DNA of 16,625 nt from VFMC01 sp031404435 (GCA_031404435.1 JANNHO010000214.1:1-16625); one strand, 5' to 3'. Positions 7,110 through 15,091 are shown, counted from the stretch's first letter. The notes: a model not told the origin generated them from the sequence alone. Made by a program: numbers and translations.

Positions 7110-7184
7110 TGGAGGCGACGATGGGAATCGAACCCATGTACAGGGCTTTGCAGGCCCTTGCCTGAACCACTCGGCCACGTCGCC
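7110..7184 (-). tRNA. tRNA-Cys (GCA)
   Basis: Read on the minus strand from 7184, the 72-nt body folds as a complete cloverleaf. The acceptor stem is GGCGACG/CGTCGCC. The anticodon stem AGGGC/GCCCT carries loop CTGCAAA (anticodon GCA), and the T arm is ATGGG-TTCGATT-CCCAT. The discriminator is U (7113), as expected for tRNA-Cys, and CCA is encoded at 7110-7112. It is convergent with the toxin-antitoxin pair. Confidence 0.96.
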
Positions 7185-7317
7185 ATGTACTTCGGTTGCC
7201 CGAACGGCGCGCAGAACGTTACCGCTCCGCTGCACCTTTCATTCAGCGTGGCGACACATCACGCTCACCCGCGTCCGGTACCGGGCAGCCACGGGGCGGT
7301 CTGGCAGCCTTCTGGCG

Positions 7318-8691
7318 ATGATCTCTCGACGCCGTTTCCTCTGTTCACTTGTCGCGATCGCGGTGACCGCCTGCTCGGACAACCCAGCAGCGACCACGCC
7401 TGATAACGCAGAGCCAGCTGGTCGCGATGAGACGGACACAACCAGCGCCGCGACACGGGAAACTGCGCCCGGGACGATGCCCACGTCAGCAGCTTCAGCT
7501 CCGGTTACCACTACCATTGGTCCTGCTTCGACGACGACCACATTGGACATTGCCGAGCAAGCATTGGCGTACAGCGAGGCCGGACCCAACTCCGTGGGTG
7601 TCACCACGCTGGCATTGCCCTCCGGCAACCTCGTTGAGGTGTGGTATCCGGCGTCGCCGGGATCAGTCGGAGCAACCGACACCGTGAGCTACGACATGCG
7701 CGACTTCACGCCGCCAGCGGTTCGTGACATTCTCACCGGCGATGTTTCAGCCGTCTACTCGTTCCCTGGAGCGCGCGATGTAGCAGCCGCCGACGGTCCG
7801 TTTCCCGTGGTGTTGTTCAGCCACGGATTCGCCGGACTCCGGTTGCAGAGCTCGTTCCTCACCTCGCACCTGGCCAGTTGGGGCTTCATTGTCGCCGCAC
7901 CCGACCATCCATCGCGTGACCTCACCAGCGTGCTTTCGGCCACCGCGCCTGGCGACCCACGAGGAGCCGTCACCGACCTGCTCGGCTCACTCGAGATGCT
8001 CACTGCTGCACACACCGAGCCCGGAAACCTGCTCGAAGGCAGGATCGACGACGCCGGCACCGTCGCGGTGGGCCACTCGGCCGGTGGCTCGACGATCCTC
8101 GGCGCGGCGCTCGATCCGCGAATACTCGGCTACGTCTCGATGGCTTCGGGCATCAACCTTGGCCCCAGCGCCGCAGCGCCGGAAGCTGAAACCACGGCCG
8201 ACACCGCCGCCGTCGAGTCCACCGCTCCGACCACCACGTTCGCGCCCCTGCCCGGCACCACAGTCGGCACATTGCCCGGGAAGCCATCGCTGTTTATCGC
8301 CGGTGCGACCGATGGAATCATTTCCGCCGAGACACGGACCCGCCCATCGTTCGCGGCGGTCCCCGAACCCAGTCGACTGTGGATCATCGGCGGGGTCGGC
8401 CACAACGGCTTCGACGATTTCTGCACATTCGGCAACGGCACCGGGATCATCGGTGTGGCGGAAGCGTCCGGCCTCGGCGCGTTCCTCGACTCCCAACCGC
8501 GCCTACGCGCACTCGGCGAGGACGGATGCCTCGATCCCGCAGTGCCCGTTGATGTGACGTTCCCGATCATTCGCCATGCCGTCACGGCCTGGATCAGGAA
8601 CACGGTGGGCATCGATGGCGAACCGGTCGGCCTCGGTCCGGGCGTGGCCGACGAGTACCCCGTCCCGATCGAAATCATCGAGCGGCTCTGA
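7318..8691 (+). CDS. Lipoprotein alpha/beta hydrolase (PAF-acetylhydrolase/chlorophyllase-like), probable Tat substrate
   Basis: A 457-residue protein starting at ATG 7318. The N-terminus MISRRRFLCSLVAIAVTAC has a twin-arginine-like SRRRFL motif and a lipobox ending at Cys19, so it is probably exported folded and lipid-anchored. A Thr/Ala/Ser-rich linker (about 20-75) precedes an alpha/beta-hydrolase domain: oxyanion strand VVLFSHGFAG, nucleophile Ser254 in GHSAGG, Asp332 (GATDG) and His362 (GVGHNGF). These fit PAF-acetylhydrolase II/chlorophyllase-like esterases. A second low-complexity stretch rich in Ala/Thr/Pro (roughly residues 285-320) interrupts the fold between nucleophile and acid. 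No clear SD precedes the start, so the message may be leaderless. Its own promoter must lie in 7185-7317. The substrate is unknown. Confidence 0.85.
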   Translation: MISRRRFLCSLVAIAVTACSDNPAATTPDNAEPAGRDETDTTSAATRETAPGTMPTSAASAPVTTTIGPASTTTTLDIAEQALAYSEAGPNSVGVTTLALPSGNLVEVWYPASPGSVGATDTVSYDMRDFTPPAVRDILTGDVSAVYSFPGARDVAAADGPFPVVLFSHGFAGLRLQSSFLTSHLASWGFIVAAPDHPSRDLTSVLSATAPGDPRGAVTDLLGSLEMLTAAHTEPGNLLEGRIDDAGTVAVGHSAGGSTILGAALDPRILGYVSMASGINLGPSAAAPEAETTADTAAVESTAPTTTFAPLPGTTVGTLPGKPSLFIAGATDGIISAETRTRPSFAAVPEPSRLWIIGGVGHNGFDDFCTFGNGTGIIGVAEASGLGAFLDSQPRLRALGEDGCLDPAVPVDVTFPIIRHAVTAWIRNTVGIDGEPVGLGPGVADEYPVPIEIIERL

Positions 8692-8732
8692 CCCGAACGA
8701 GCGACGGACCGAATCACCGCGAGCGCCGCCGG

Positions 8733-10652
8733 TCAACTGGGCCCGCGAACTCTGGTGTCGAGGAGGCGGGTGTCTGTGACGTCGACGAACGCTGCTGGGG
8801 CGAGGTACCCCTGGACATCGACGACCAGGTGAGTGGCGGTTTGGTTGAACAGGCACACGCGGCCCTGCGCATCGAACTCGACGAACGCCAACCCGGCGAC
8901 GGTCTGGCCGGCCGCATCGGCGTTGAGGTTCGACGAGGCTCCCGGCGAGGTCCCACAGGCCAGCACCTGCACGTACCCGGCACCGGCGGTCTCGGTGGCG
9001 ATGATCGACACCACCGCGGACGTGTTCGCCCGCCCGCGCACCTCCGTGACCGTGCCACCCCGAAGCAACGATGCGCCAGCGGGCATGCGCGAATCGAGCA
9101 GGCGCGCATCGACGATGTCGTCAAAGGAGCCATCGGCCATGTATCCCTGCAGATCGACGAGCAGGTGCGCTGAACGCTGCGTGTACACGCAGGCCTCGCC
9201 TACAGCATCGAAACGGACGAACGCCAGCCCGGCCCGAGTCTGGCCGGCACGATCGGCGTTCAGGTTCGACGCAGCACCCGCGGTATCCCCGCACGCCAGC
9301 AGTTGCGCGTACCCGGGCCCGGTCGTGTCGGTCATCACCAACGACACCACCGCGGTCGAGTTAGCGCGACCGGTGAAGCGGGCGCGTGAGTCGTCGCCAG
9401 GCTTGACTGCGCCACCGGTGACGGCGCCGGGCAATCGAGTGTCGAGCAATCGCGTGTCCACGGTGTCGTCAAACATGCCCGACGCGAAGTAGCCCTGCAG
9501 ATCGACGACGAGATGGCTGCGGACCTGGTTGAACAGGCAACTACGACCGGCCGCGTCAAGCTGGACCACGGCGAGCGCGGCGCGGACCTGGCGTGGCGCA
9601 TCGCTGTTGAGGTTCGACGACCCGCCCGCCACCGAACCGCACGGCAACGCCTGCACGAAGCCGGCGCTGTCGTTGTCGACCGCCACGAGCGACACCACAG
9701 CGGACCGGTCGGCCAGCGCGGTGAACGGCGTCTGCGTACCGGCCGCCACCCGACGGCCTCGTCCCATCGCCGGAGAGCACGGGAACGGCGCAGTGGCAAC
9801 CCGGTCGTACATCCACTGCACGGTCGGCTGCACGATCGACGCGAGCGTCGCCTGGGTGAGCGAATGCCCCTCGCCCGCGTACTCGTTCCATTGCACCGCC
9901 AACCCGTTACCTGTCATCGCATCACGGGTCTGCGCAGCTTGCCGATACGGCACCACGGTGTCGATCGCCCCGTGATGAAAGATCGCACCCGCGTCGTCGG
10001 GGCCCACGGCAGTCGGGTCGTTTGCCCCCGAGATCGACAGCGCAGTGCATACCGCCGACGACTGCTCGGCATGATCACCGGGCAGCGGCTCGTCGGCGTT
10101 GATCGCGACGCCGAGGGCGGTGACCGCCCCCGCCGACACGCCGCCAACGGCGAGCCGGTCGGCGTCGATGCGCAACGAGGCAGCGTTGGCCCGGAACCAT
10201 CGCACCGCGGTCTGCATGTCGGCGCGCGCGTTGTTGATCACCTGCACCTCGAGCGGCGAATCGACGGGCGCGAGCACCGCCTCCGGGCCGAGACGGTAGT
10301 TGATCGAGGCGGCTACGTAGCCGCGCTGGGCCATCCTCGTCGCCCACGCAGTTGCTTCGCTCTTATCCCCGATCACGAAGTAACCGCCATGCGCGTAGAC
10401 GAACACCGGTCGCTTCGCCAGCGTGTCGCCGCGCGGCGTGTAGAGATCGAGCGTCAGCGTGATCGGTGTCCCATCGATGTTCACCGCAGTGCCGTAGACC
10501 ACATCACGCTGCACGTCGATGGCGAACGTGGCGTCGAGGTAGCGCGTCGCCGCGGCCACGGGCATCGGACTGCCCGACATCGCCACCGTCATCACGGCAA
10601 CGGTCGCACCGAGGAGCGCTGCAGCGGTCGTCCGCCAACCCTGTCGCAACAT
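8733..10652 (-). CDS. Secreted BD-FAE-like esterase with three C-terminal repeat domains
   Basis: A 639-residue exported protein. It has a signal peptide at 1-35 (hydrophobic core then PVAAA), then a carboxylesterase/lipase domain (about 40-290). That domain has oxyanion motif HGGYF (88-92), nucleophile Ser173 in GGVSAGA, Asp231 (HGAIDTVVPY) and His263 (EGHS). This is the triad of BD-FAE/acetyl-esterase hydrolases. From about residue 310 to the end, three copies of a roughly 110-residue beta-rich domain follow. Each has a pattern like AVVSLV..D..G.GY.Q.L.CG...G..SNLN.D..GQ, then FN/YTQ..HL.VDLQGY and a linking RLLD(T/S)R. The repeats probably mediate surface or substrate attachment. ATG 10652 has no good SD. 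It follows the PfkB kinase by 37 bp in the same direction and converges with the lipoprotein gene (41-bp gap). Confidence 0.88.
   Translation of the reverse strand: MLRQGWRTTAAALLGATVAVMTVAMSGSPMPVAAATRYLDATFAIDVQRDVVYGTAVNIDGTPITLTLDLYTPRGDTLAKRPVFVYAHGGYFVIGDKSEATAWATRMAQRGYVAASINYRLGPEAVLAPVDSPLEVQVINNARADMQTAVRWFRANAASLRIDADRLAVGGVSAGAVTALGVAINADEPLPGDHAEQSSAVCTALSISGANDPTAVGPDDAGAIFHHGAIDTVVPYRQAAQTRDAMTGNGLAVQWNEYAGEGHSLTQATLASIVQPTVQWMYDRVATAPFPCSPAMGRGRRVAAGTQTPFTALADRSAVVSLVAVDNDSAGFVQALPCGSVAGGSSNLNSDAPRQVRAALAVVQLDAAGRSCLFNQVRSHLVVDLQGYFASGMFDDTVDTRLLDTRLPGAVTGGAVKPGDDSRARFTGRANSTAVVSLVMTDTTGPGYAQLLACGDTAGAASNLNADRAGQTRAGLAFVRFDAVGEACVYTQRSAHLLVDLQGYMADGSFDDIVDARLLDSRMPAGASLLRGGTVTEVRGRANTSAVVSIIATETAGAGYVQVLACGTSPGASSNLNADAAGQTVAGLAFVEFDAQGRVCLFNQTATHLVVDVQGYLAPAAFVDVTDTRLLDTRVRGPS
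8736..9735 (-). repeat. Three tandem repeats coding the C-terminal domains
   Basis: Approximate units, read right to left: 9735-9376, 9375-9041 and 9040-8736. Each encodes the SNLN/VDLQGY/RLLDTR pattern. Copies are diverged at residue level (for example SNLNSDAPRQ, SNLNADRAGQ and SNLNADAAGQ), so this is an old in-gene duplication rather than a recent one. Boundaries are approximate. Confidence 0.8.
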
Positions 10653-10689
10653 GGCCGTCAGGCTACGGGAACAGCCCCCAGGCCCGGTG

Positions 10690-11682
10690 TCACCGGCGTC
10701 GCGTCACGGGTGCAGATGCGGCGACGATCGCGGCTCGTGCGCTGGCGTGGCCGGCGCGCACCGCGTCGACGTACGTGGCCCGCCCGACACGGGCGCTGAC
10801 GAATCCCGCAGCGAACGCGTCACCGGCTCCGGTGGTGTCGCGCACACCATCGAGTGGTGGCACCATCACGTGCACTCGCGTGCCATCGACCCCGATCACC
10901 ATGCTCGGGTCCGCCCCGTTCTTGACCACGATCGTGTACTCGCCGTCGGGGCCGAATGTCGCAGGCTCCGGTGCCGCAGGCCTGGGGCCCGCAGGCTTGC
11001 CGCCGGCAGCAGACCCGGGCCTGGGTCGGTCGGCAAACATGGCATCGATGGCATCGAGAGCGACCTCGAGAGGAGAATCGGGACCGCCGGTGAACAGGGT
11101 GTCGAACTCGTCCGCGTTGCACAGCAGAGCATCAGGACGCAACCGCCGCAGCAGAGCACGCGTCGCTTTGACGCGGTTGCGCTGGATGACTGACGACGAG
11201 GAAGCGTCGATGGTGACCATCACGTTTCGGTCGTGTGCCCACTCGATCATCGTTGCCGCAGTCTCGGCGAGCTTGCCCCCGATCAAGGAGTACAGCGGGA
11301 CGTGCAGCGCTTCGACACCGTCGAGCCATGCCGGATCAGGGTTTGCCAAGTCGGAGCACGACCCACGGTCGGTCAGCATCGTCCGCTCGCCGTCCTCGTC
11401 GAGCAACGCCACAACCGTTGCGCTGCGACCGCCACGCCGAACGACCGTCTCGACACCCTCTGCTCGCAGCGCTGCGACGAGTCCCTCGCCGGCCGGGTCA
11501 TCGCCGACCTGGCCGATGAAACGAACCGGGAGGCCGAGCGCGGCGACGGCGACTGCCATGTTGGCGGCGCTGCCACCGCGACGATGATCAATGATCGCCG
11601 GTGTGTCGGTTGCTTCTTCGATGAAGCCCCCTAGCCGGACCACGACGTCGTCGATCAGGTCGCCGATGGTGGCGATCACCAC
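10690..11682 (-). CDS. PfkB-family carbohydrate/nucleoside kinase
   Basis: A ribokinase-like kinase of 330 residues from GTG 11682, preceded by GGGAGAG. The next codon, GTG 11679, is also possible. The N-terminal strand IATIGDLIDDVVV, the substrate-side signature RRGGSAANMAVAVAALG and the PfkB signature 2 DTTGAGDAFAAGFV with catalytic Asp288 are all present. The family phosphorylates ribose, fructose, adenosine or KDG-type sugars; the substrate is not clear here. A Pro/Gly/Ala-rich insert (RPRPGSAAGGKPAGPRPAAPEP) sits between the lid region and the C-terminal ATP-binding part, unusual for this compact fold. It diverges from the molybdenum hydroxylase operon and precedes the secreted esterase gene. 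Longer in-frame extension to 11892 is possible but has shadow-like composition. Confidence 0.87.
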   Translation of the reverse strand: MVIATIGDLIDDVVVRLGGFIEEATDTPAIIDHRRGGSAANMAVAVAALGLPVRFIGQVGDDPAGEGLVAALRAEGVETVVRRGGRSATVVALLDEDGERTMLTDRGSCSDLANPDPAWLDGVEALHVPLYSLIGGKLAETAATMIEWAHDRNVMVTIDASSSSVIQRNRVKATRALLRRLRPDALLCNADEFDTLFTGGPDSPLEVALDAIDAMFADRPRPGSAAGGKPAGPRPAAPEPATFGPDGEYTIVVKNGADPSMVIGVDGTRVHVMVPPLDGVRDTTGAGDAFAAGFVSARVGRATYVDAVRAGHASARAAIVAASAPVTRRR

Positions 11683-11768
11683 GTCTCTCCCACATTCATG
11701 ATCCTGGCGTCGATGGTCTCGGTCCCGGCATGGCATCCGGCGGCAATGAGTTTTGATTGGGCGAACAT
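11676..11768 (-). CDS. Possible 30-residue leader peptide overlapping the PfkB kinase start
   Basis: A short frame from ATG 11768 with SD GAGG 6 nt upstream (ATGAGGTCAGCC then ATG). It encodes MFAQSKLIAAGCHAGTETID and ends GETW. Its TGA (11678-11676) overlaps the second candidate GTG of the kinase (11679) as GTGA. It could be a translationally coupled leader or simply chance, since 30 codons give little statistical weight. No homologue is recognised. Confidence 0.25.
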   Translation of the reverse strand: MFAQSKLIAAGCHAGTETIDARIMNVGETW

Positions 11769-11852
11769 GGCTGACCTCATATGACAAACCGGTGGACCGA
11801 TGCGGCGACAACCAGCCGTGGCATAGTTGACGACCACAAGGAGCGTGACCGC
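11683..11852. promoter_or_regulatory. Divergent intergenic region, kinase versus molybdenum hydroxylase
   Basis: These 170 bp between the minus-strand kinase start and the plus-strand large subunit should hold both promoters. The plus-side SD AAGGAG is at 11838-11843. CATAGT at 11822-11827 might serve as a -10, but I see no matching -35. No clear palindrome was found. Confidence 0.35.
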
Positions 11853-14198
11853 GTGACCGTATCGACGGCATCCCCCGCAACCCAACCAGCACCGGCCGAA
11901 CCCGCCCGTTTCAGACGCGCAGATGGCCCCGACAAGGTGACGGGCAGCGGCCGCTACACCGCCGATCTCACCTTCACCGGGATGCTGGCCGCGAAGTTTC
12001 GCTATGCCGACGTCGCTCATGCCCGCATCGTCACCCTCGATACTGCCGCCGCGCGAGCGATGCCCGGGGTGTTCGCTGTGATCACCGCTGACGACGTTCC
12101 CGATATTCGATTCGGGCCGTTCGTCCAGGACCGAACGCTGTTTGCTCGCGACGTCGTGCGTTTCGAGGGCGAGATCATCGCTGCGGTCGCCGCCATCACC
12201 CCCGAGATCGCCCAGCGCGCCGCCGATGCCATCGTCGTCGAACTTCAACCGCTAGCGGTGACCACCGATCTCGAGGCTGCGCTCGCTCCCGACGCGGGCC
12301 TGGTCCACCCCGAGTGGGAGACCTACGGCGCGGCCGAGCCGCTGGTGCGCGACCGCAACGACGCGTCGTTGTCGTCGATCACCAAGGGCGATGTGGACAG
12401 CGGCATGGCCGCAGCGGATCACGTCGTGCACAGCCGGTACGTGGCCGATGCGTCCCACGCCGCGCCAATCGAACCGCGTGCGGTGGTGGCGCAATGGGAA
12501 GGTAACAAGGTCACCATCTGGAGTTCGACGCAGGTTCCCTACGACGCCCGCGCCGGCGTATGCGAAACGTTGGAACTGCCGGCCAACCGGGTCCGGATCA
12601 TTGTGCCCCACCTCGGCGGAGGGTTCGGCGGCAAATGCGGTTTCCACTACGAAGCCCATGTCGCCGCTTTGGCCCGGATCACCAAACGCCCGGTGCGCCT
12701 TCTGTTTTCGCGGCGCGAGGAGTTCCTCGCTCCCGACCGCCGCCGCGAGGGGATGATCATCGACATCGAGACCGGAGTGAGTCGCGATGGCACCATCACG
12801 GCGCGACGCGGATGGGCCGCGCTCGACAACGGCGCATACACCGCCGATGCCGGGTTCTTCCCACAGCTCGCAGCGATGCACGTAGCCGGGCCGTATCAGA
12901 TCGCCAACGTCCACGTCGAGGCCCACCTCGTGTACACCAACCACCAGCCATCGGGTTCGGTACGCGCCCCAACCGCCCCGCAGGCATGTTGGGCGCTGGA
13001 ATCGCATACCGATGAAGTCGCCAAGGCGATCGGAATGGATCCAGTGCTGTTCCGCCTTCGCAACACCGTCGACACCGGCAGCGAGGGCCCAAGCGGGCAG
13101 ACCTATGGCGAGATCGGCCTCCGCCGCTGTATCGTCGCCGCCACCACCGCGGCGGGCTACACGGCCGACACCGCCGGCGAGCCCTCCACCGGCGAGCCCT
13201 CCACCGGCGAGTTGGCCGCCGACGAGGCAATTGGGGTGGCGATCGGATGGTGGCCAAGCTTCGCGGTGCCCTCCGGTGCATACGTGCGCATCGACGGCGA
13301 CGGCTCGGGACAGATCGTGACCGGCGCCCAGGAATGCGGAACCGGAGCGGTGATGACGCTGCGCCAGCTCGCCGCCGACGAGTTGGGCATGGACCCCGAA
13401 AGCTTCGAGCTCGTCTACCAGGACACCTCGGTCGCGCCGTACGACATGGGTGCCACCGGATCGCAAACGCTGTTCAACAATGGCCGTGCGGTCGTGGCTG
13501 CCGCCGTCCAGATCGCCGAGCAGTTACGCAAGCTCGCTGCCGACCAACTCGAAGCAGCAGAGGCCGACATCGTTCTCGCCGACGGCCACGCTCACGTCGC
13601 CGGGTCACCGGCCACACGTGTGTCGATCGTCGAGCTGGCTGGCATCGCCGGCGGCGGCGAACTGCTGATCGGCCACGGTTCCGGCACTCCCCCGTCGGCA
13701 CCGCCGCTGATCGGTTCGAGCTGTGTCGGCGACGTCGGCATGGCGTCGTTCGTCGCCCCGCAGTTCTCGTGCCATGCGGTGCGCATCAAGCTCGATCGCG
13801 ACACCGGGGTAGTGCGCGTGCTGCAGGTGAACACCGCGCACGATTCGGGCACGATCATCAACGAAGCGGGCGCACTCGGACAGGTGGAAGGCGGTGTGCT
13901 GATGGGCATCGGCCAAGCCCTGACCGAAGGAACCCGCTACGACGACGACGGCCGCCAACTCAACGCGGCGTTGTTGGAATACAAGCTGCAGACCTGCGCC
14001 GACGCACCCAGGGTCCACACCCAGTTCATCCAGATCGCCACGCCCGACGCCGGCCCTCGCGGCGCGAAGGGTCTCGCCGAAGCACCGAACGTGGCGACGG
14101 CTGCGGCGATCTCCAACGCCCTTGCCCGGCTGCTCGGCGAACCGGTGCGTCAACTCCCGATGTCGGCCGAACGGGTGTGGGAGGCGATGCAGCGATGA
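11853..14198 (+). CDS. Molybdenum hydroxylase large subunit (xanthine dehydrogenase family, molybdopterin-binding)
   Basis: A 781-residue catalytic subunit that binds the Mo-pyranopterin cytosine dinucleotide cofactor and hydroxylates a heterocycle, aldehyde or similar. GTG 11853 follows AAGGAG by 9 nt. An upstream in-frame ATG at 11781 would add 24 residues with no SD. The domains are an a/b hammerhead (about 20-140), then two molybdopterin domains. Motifs are HLGGGFGGK (Gly255-Lys261) and GARGAKG-type C-terminal GAKGLAE with the expected catalytic Glu743. The loop that reads AYRCSFR in form I CO dehydrogenase, and FRGFGAPQ in many xanthine dehydrogenases, is SVRAPTAPQ (369-377). CO dehydrogenase is therefore unlikely. 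An in-frame 15-bp repeat adds GEPSTGEPSTGE. It overlaps the FAD subunit by ATGA. Confidence 0.93.
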   Translation: MTVSTASPATQPAPAEPARFRRADGPDKVTGSGRYTADLTFTGMLAAKFRYADVAHARIVTLDTAAARAMPGVFAVITADDVPDIRFGPFVQDRTLFARDVVRFEGEIIAAVAAITPEIAQRAADAIVVELQPLAVTTDLEAALAPDAGLVHPEWETYGAAEPLVRDRNDASLSSITKGDVDSGMAAADHVVHSRYVADASHAAPIEPRAVVAQWEGNKVTIWSSTQVPYDARAGVCETLELPANRVRIIVPHLGGGFGGKCGFHYEAHVAALARITKRPVRLLFSRREEFLAPDRRREGMIIDIETGVSRDGTITARRGWAALDNGAYTADAGFFPQLAAMHVAGPYQIANVHVEAHLVYTNHQPSGSVRAPTAPQACWALESHTDEVAKAIGMDPVLFRLRNTVDTGSEGPSGQTYGEIGLRRCIVAATTAAGYTADTAGEPSTGEPSTGELAADEAIGVAIGWWPSFAVPSGAYVRIDGDGSGQIVTGAQECGTGAVMTLRQLAADELGMDPESFELVYQDTSVAPYDMGATGSQTLFNNGRAVVAAAVQIAEQLRKLAADQLEAAEADIVLADGHAHVAGSPATRVSIVELAGIAGGGELLIGHGSGTPPSAPPLIGSSCVGDVGMASFVAPQFSCHAVRIKLDRDTGVVRVLQVNTAHDSGTIINEAGALGQVEGGVLMGIGQALTEGTRYDDDGRQLNAALLEYKLQTCADAPRVHTQFIQIATPDAGPRGAKGLAEAPNVATAAAISNALARLLGEPVRQLPMSAERVWEAMQR
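13170..13214 (+). repeat. 15-bp tandem repeat (about 3 units) inside the large-subunit gene
   Basis: Unit TCCACCGGCGAGCCC occurs at 13185-13199. It is repeated as TCCACCGGCGAG at 13200-13211 and preceded by a copy with 13 of 15 matches at 13170-13184. It is in frame and encodes STGEP. It shares the nine-base start TCCACCGGC with the repeat in the PhyH gene. Confidence 0.9.
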
Positions 14199-15091
14199 GA
14201 TTCACCACCGCCACCACCCTCGACGAGGCGCTCGCCGCGCTCGCCGAGGGTGCCCGCCCGATCGCCGGCGGCAGCGACATGATGGTCGGCCACCGCCAGG
14301 GCAAGGCGCCACTCCCCGGACACGTGGTGGCCATCGACCGGATCGAGTCGCTCCGCCAGATCGAGACGACCGCCGACGGCGTAACCATTGGCGCGCTGGT
14401 CTCGCATCACATGATCGAAACGCACCCGCTGATCGCCGAGAACTACAGCGCGCTCGCCGATTCGAGCGCGCTCGTCGGTTCTCCGTCCACCCGCAACGTC
14501 GGCACCATTGGCGGCAACGTGATGAACGCCTCGCCGGCGATGGACACCGGTGCGCCGCTGATCGTCCTTGGCGCAACCGCCCAGATGCGCTCGACGCGCA
14601 GCTCGCGGTCGGTCGCGATGCACGACCTGTGGCTCAGCCCTGGCCGAACCAGCGCAGCGGCCGACGAATTGTGCGTCGCAATCACGCTCCCCGTACGGCC
14701 AACGAGTTCCGGCAGCGCGTACGTGCGCCTCGAGTACCGGCGGGCAATGGAGATCGCTGTCGTCGGCGCAGCCGCGTCGATCACCCTCGATGGCGACGGC
14801 AACGTCGCCGGCCTCGCCGTCGCTCTCACCGCCGTCGCAGCAACCATCGTCAGCGTCACCGGCCTGGGCGCACTGCACGGCCGTAGCGTCACCGATGCAG
14901 TCGCCGAGATCCAACGGCTCGCCGCCGACCAGGCCCGGCCGATCAGCGACCTGCGCGCCGGCGACCGGTACCGCCGCCACTGCGTCGGGGTGATGGCAGG
15001 CCGTGCCCTCGACGCCGCCGCACTCCGCGCGGGCGGGGAGAACATCGCAGTACCCGTCAACAGGACTCTCGGCATCGGAGCAGCATCATGA
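14195..15091 (+). CDS. Molybdenum hydroxylase FAD-binding subunit (CoxM/CutM-like)
   Basis: A 298-residue flavoprotein subunit that relays electrons from the 2Fe-2S centres to FAD and on to the acceptor. The N-terminal FAD-binding domain shows IAGGSDMM (AGGSD at 24-28, normally AGGTD) and RNVGTIGGNVMNASPAMD (TIGGN at 104-108). A CO-dehydrogenase flavoprotein C-terminal domain follows (YRRAMEIAVVGAAASI onward). Length matches the family (about 280-300). The ATG at 14195 overlaps the large-subunit stop (ATGA), and its own stop overlaps the next ATG the same way, so the three subunits are translated as one unit. Confidence 0.93.
   Translation: MRFTTATTLDEALAALAEGARPIAGGSDMMVGHRQGKAPLPGHVVAIDRIESLRQIETTADGVTIGALVSHHMIETHPLIAENYSALADSSALVGSPSTRNVGTIGGNVMNASPAMDTGAPLIVLGATAQMRSTRSSRSVAMHDLWLSPGRTSAAADELCVAITLPVRPTSSGSAYVRLEYRRAMEIAVVGAAASITLDGDGNVAGLAVALTAVAATIVSVTGLGALHGRSVTDAVAEIQRLAADQARPISDLRAGDRYRRHCVGVMAGRALDAAALRAGGENIAVPVNRTLGIGAAS

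Noticed and set aside
5504..7184. Complete integrated mobile element at tRNA-Cys
   Set aside because: No integrase, transposase or duplicated tRNA end is visible in the window.
5636..7186. A 516-residue minus-strand frame across the toxin-antitoxin pair and tRNA
   Set aside because: It runs through a tRNA gene and opposes two well-supported coding genes with conserved motifs.
9513..10799. A 428-residue plus-strand frame opposite the secreted esterase
   Set aside because: It is Arg/His-rich without motifs. The minus strand has a signal peptide, catalytic triad and repeats.
12252..13466. A 404-residue minus-strand frame opposite the molybdenum large subunit
   Set aside because: It is antisense to GGGFGGK and other conserved blocks and has no family features.
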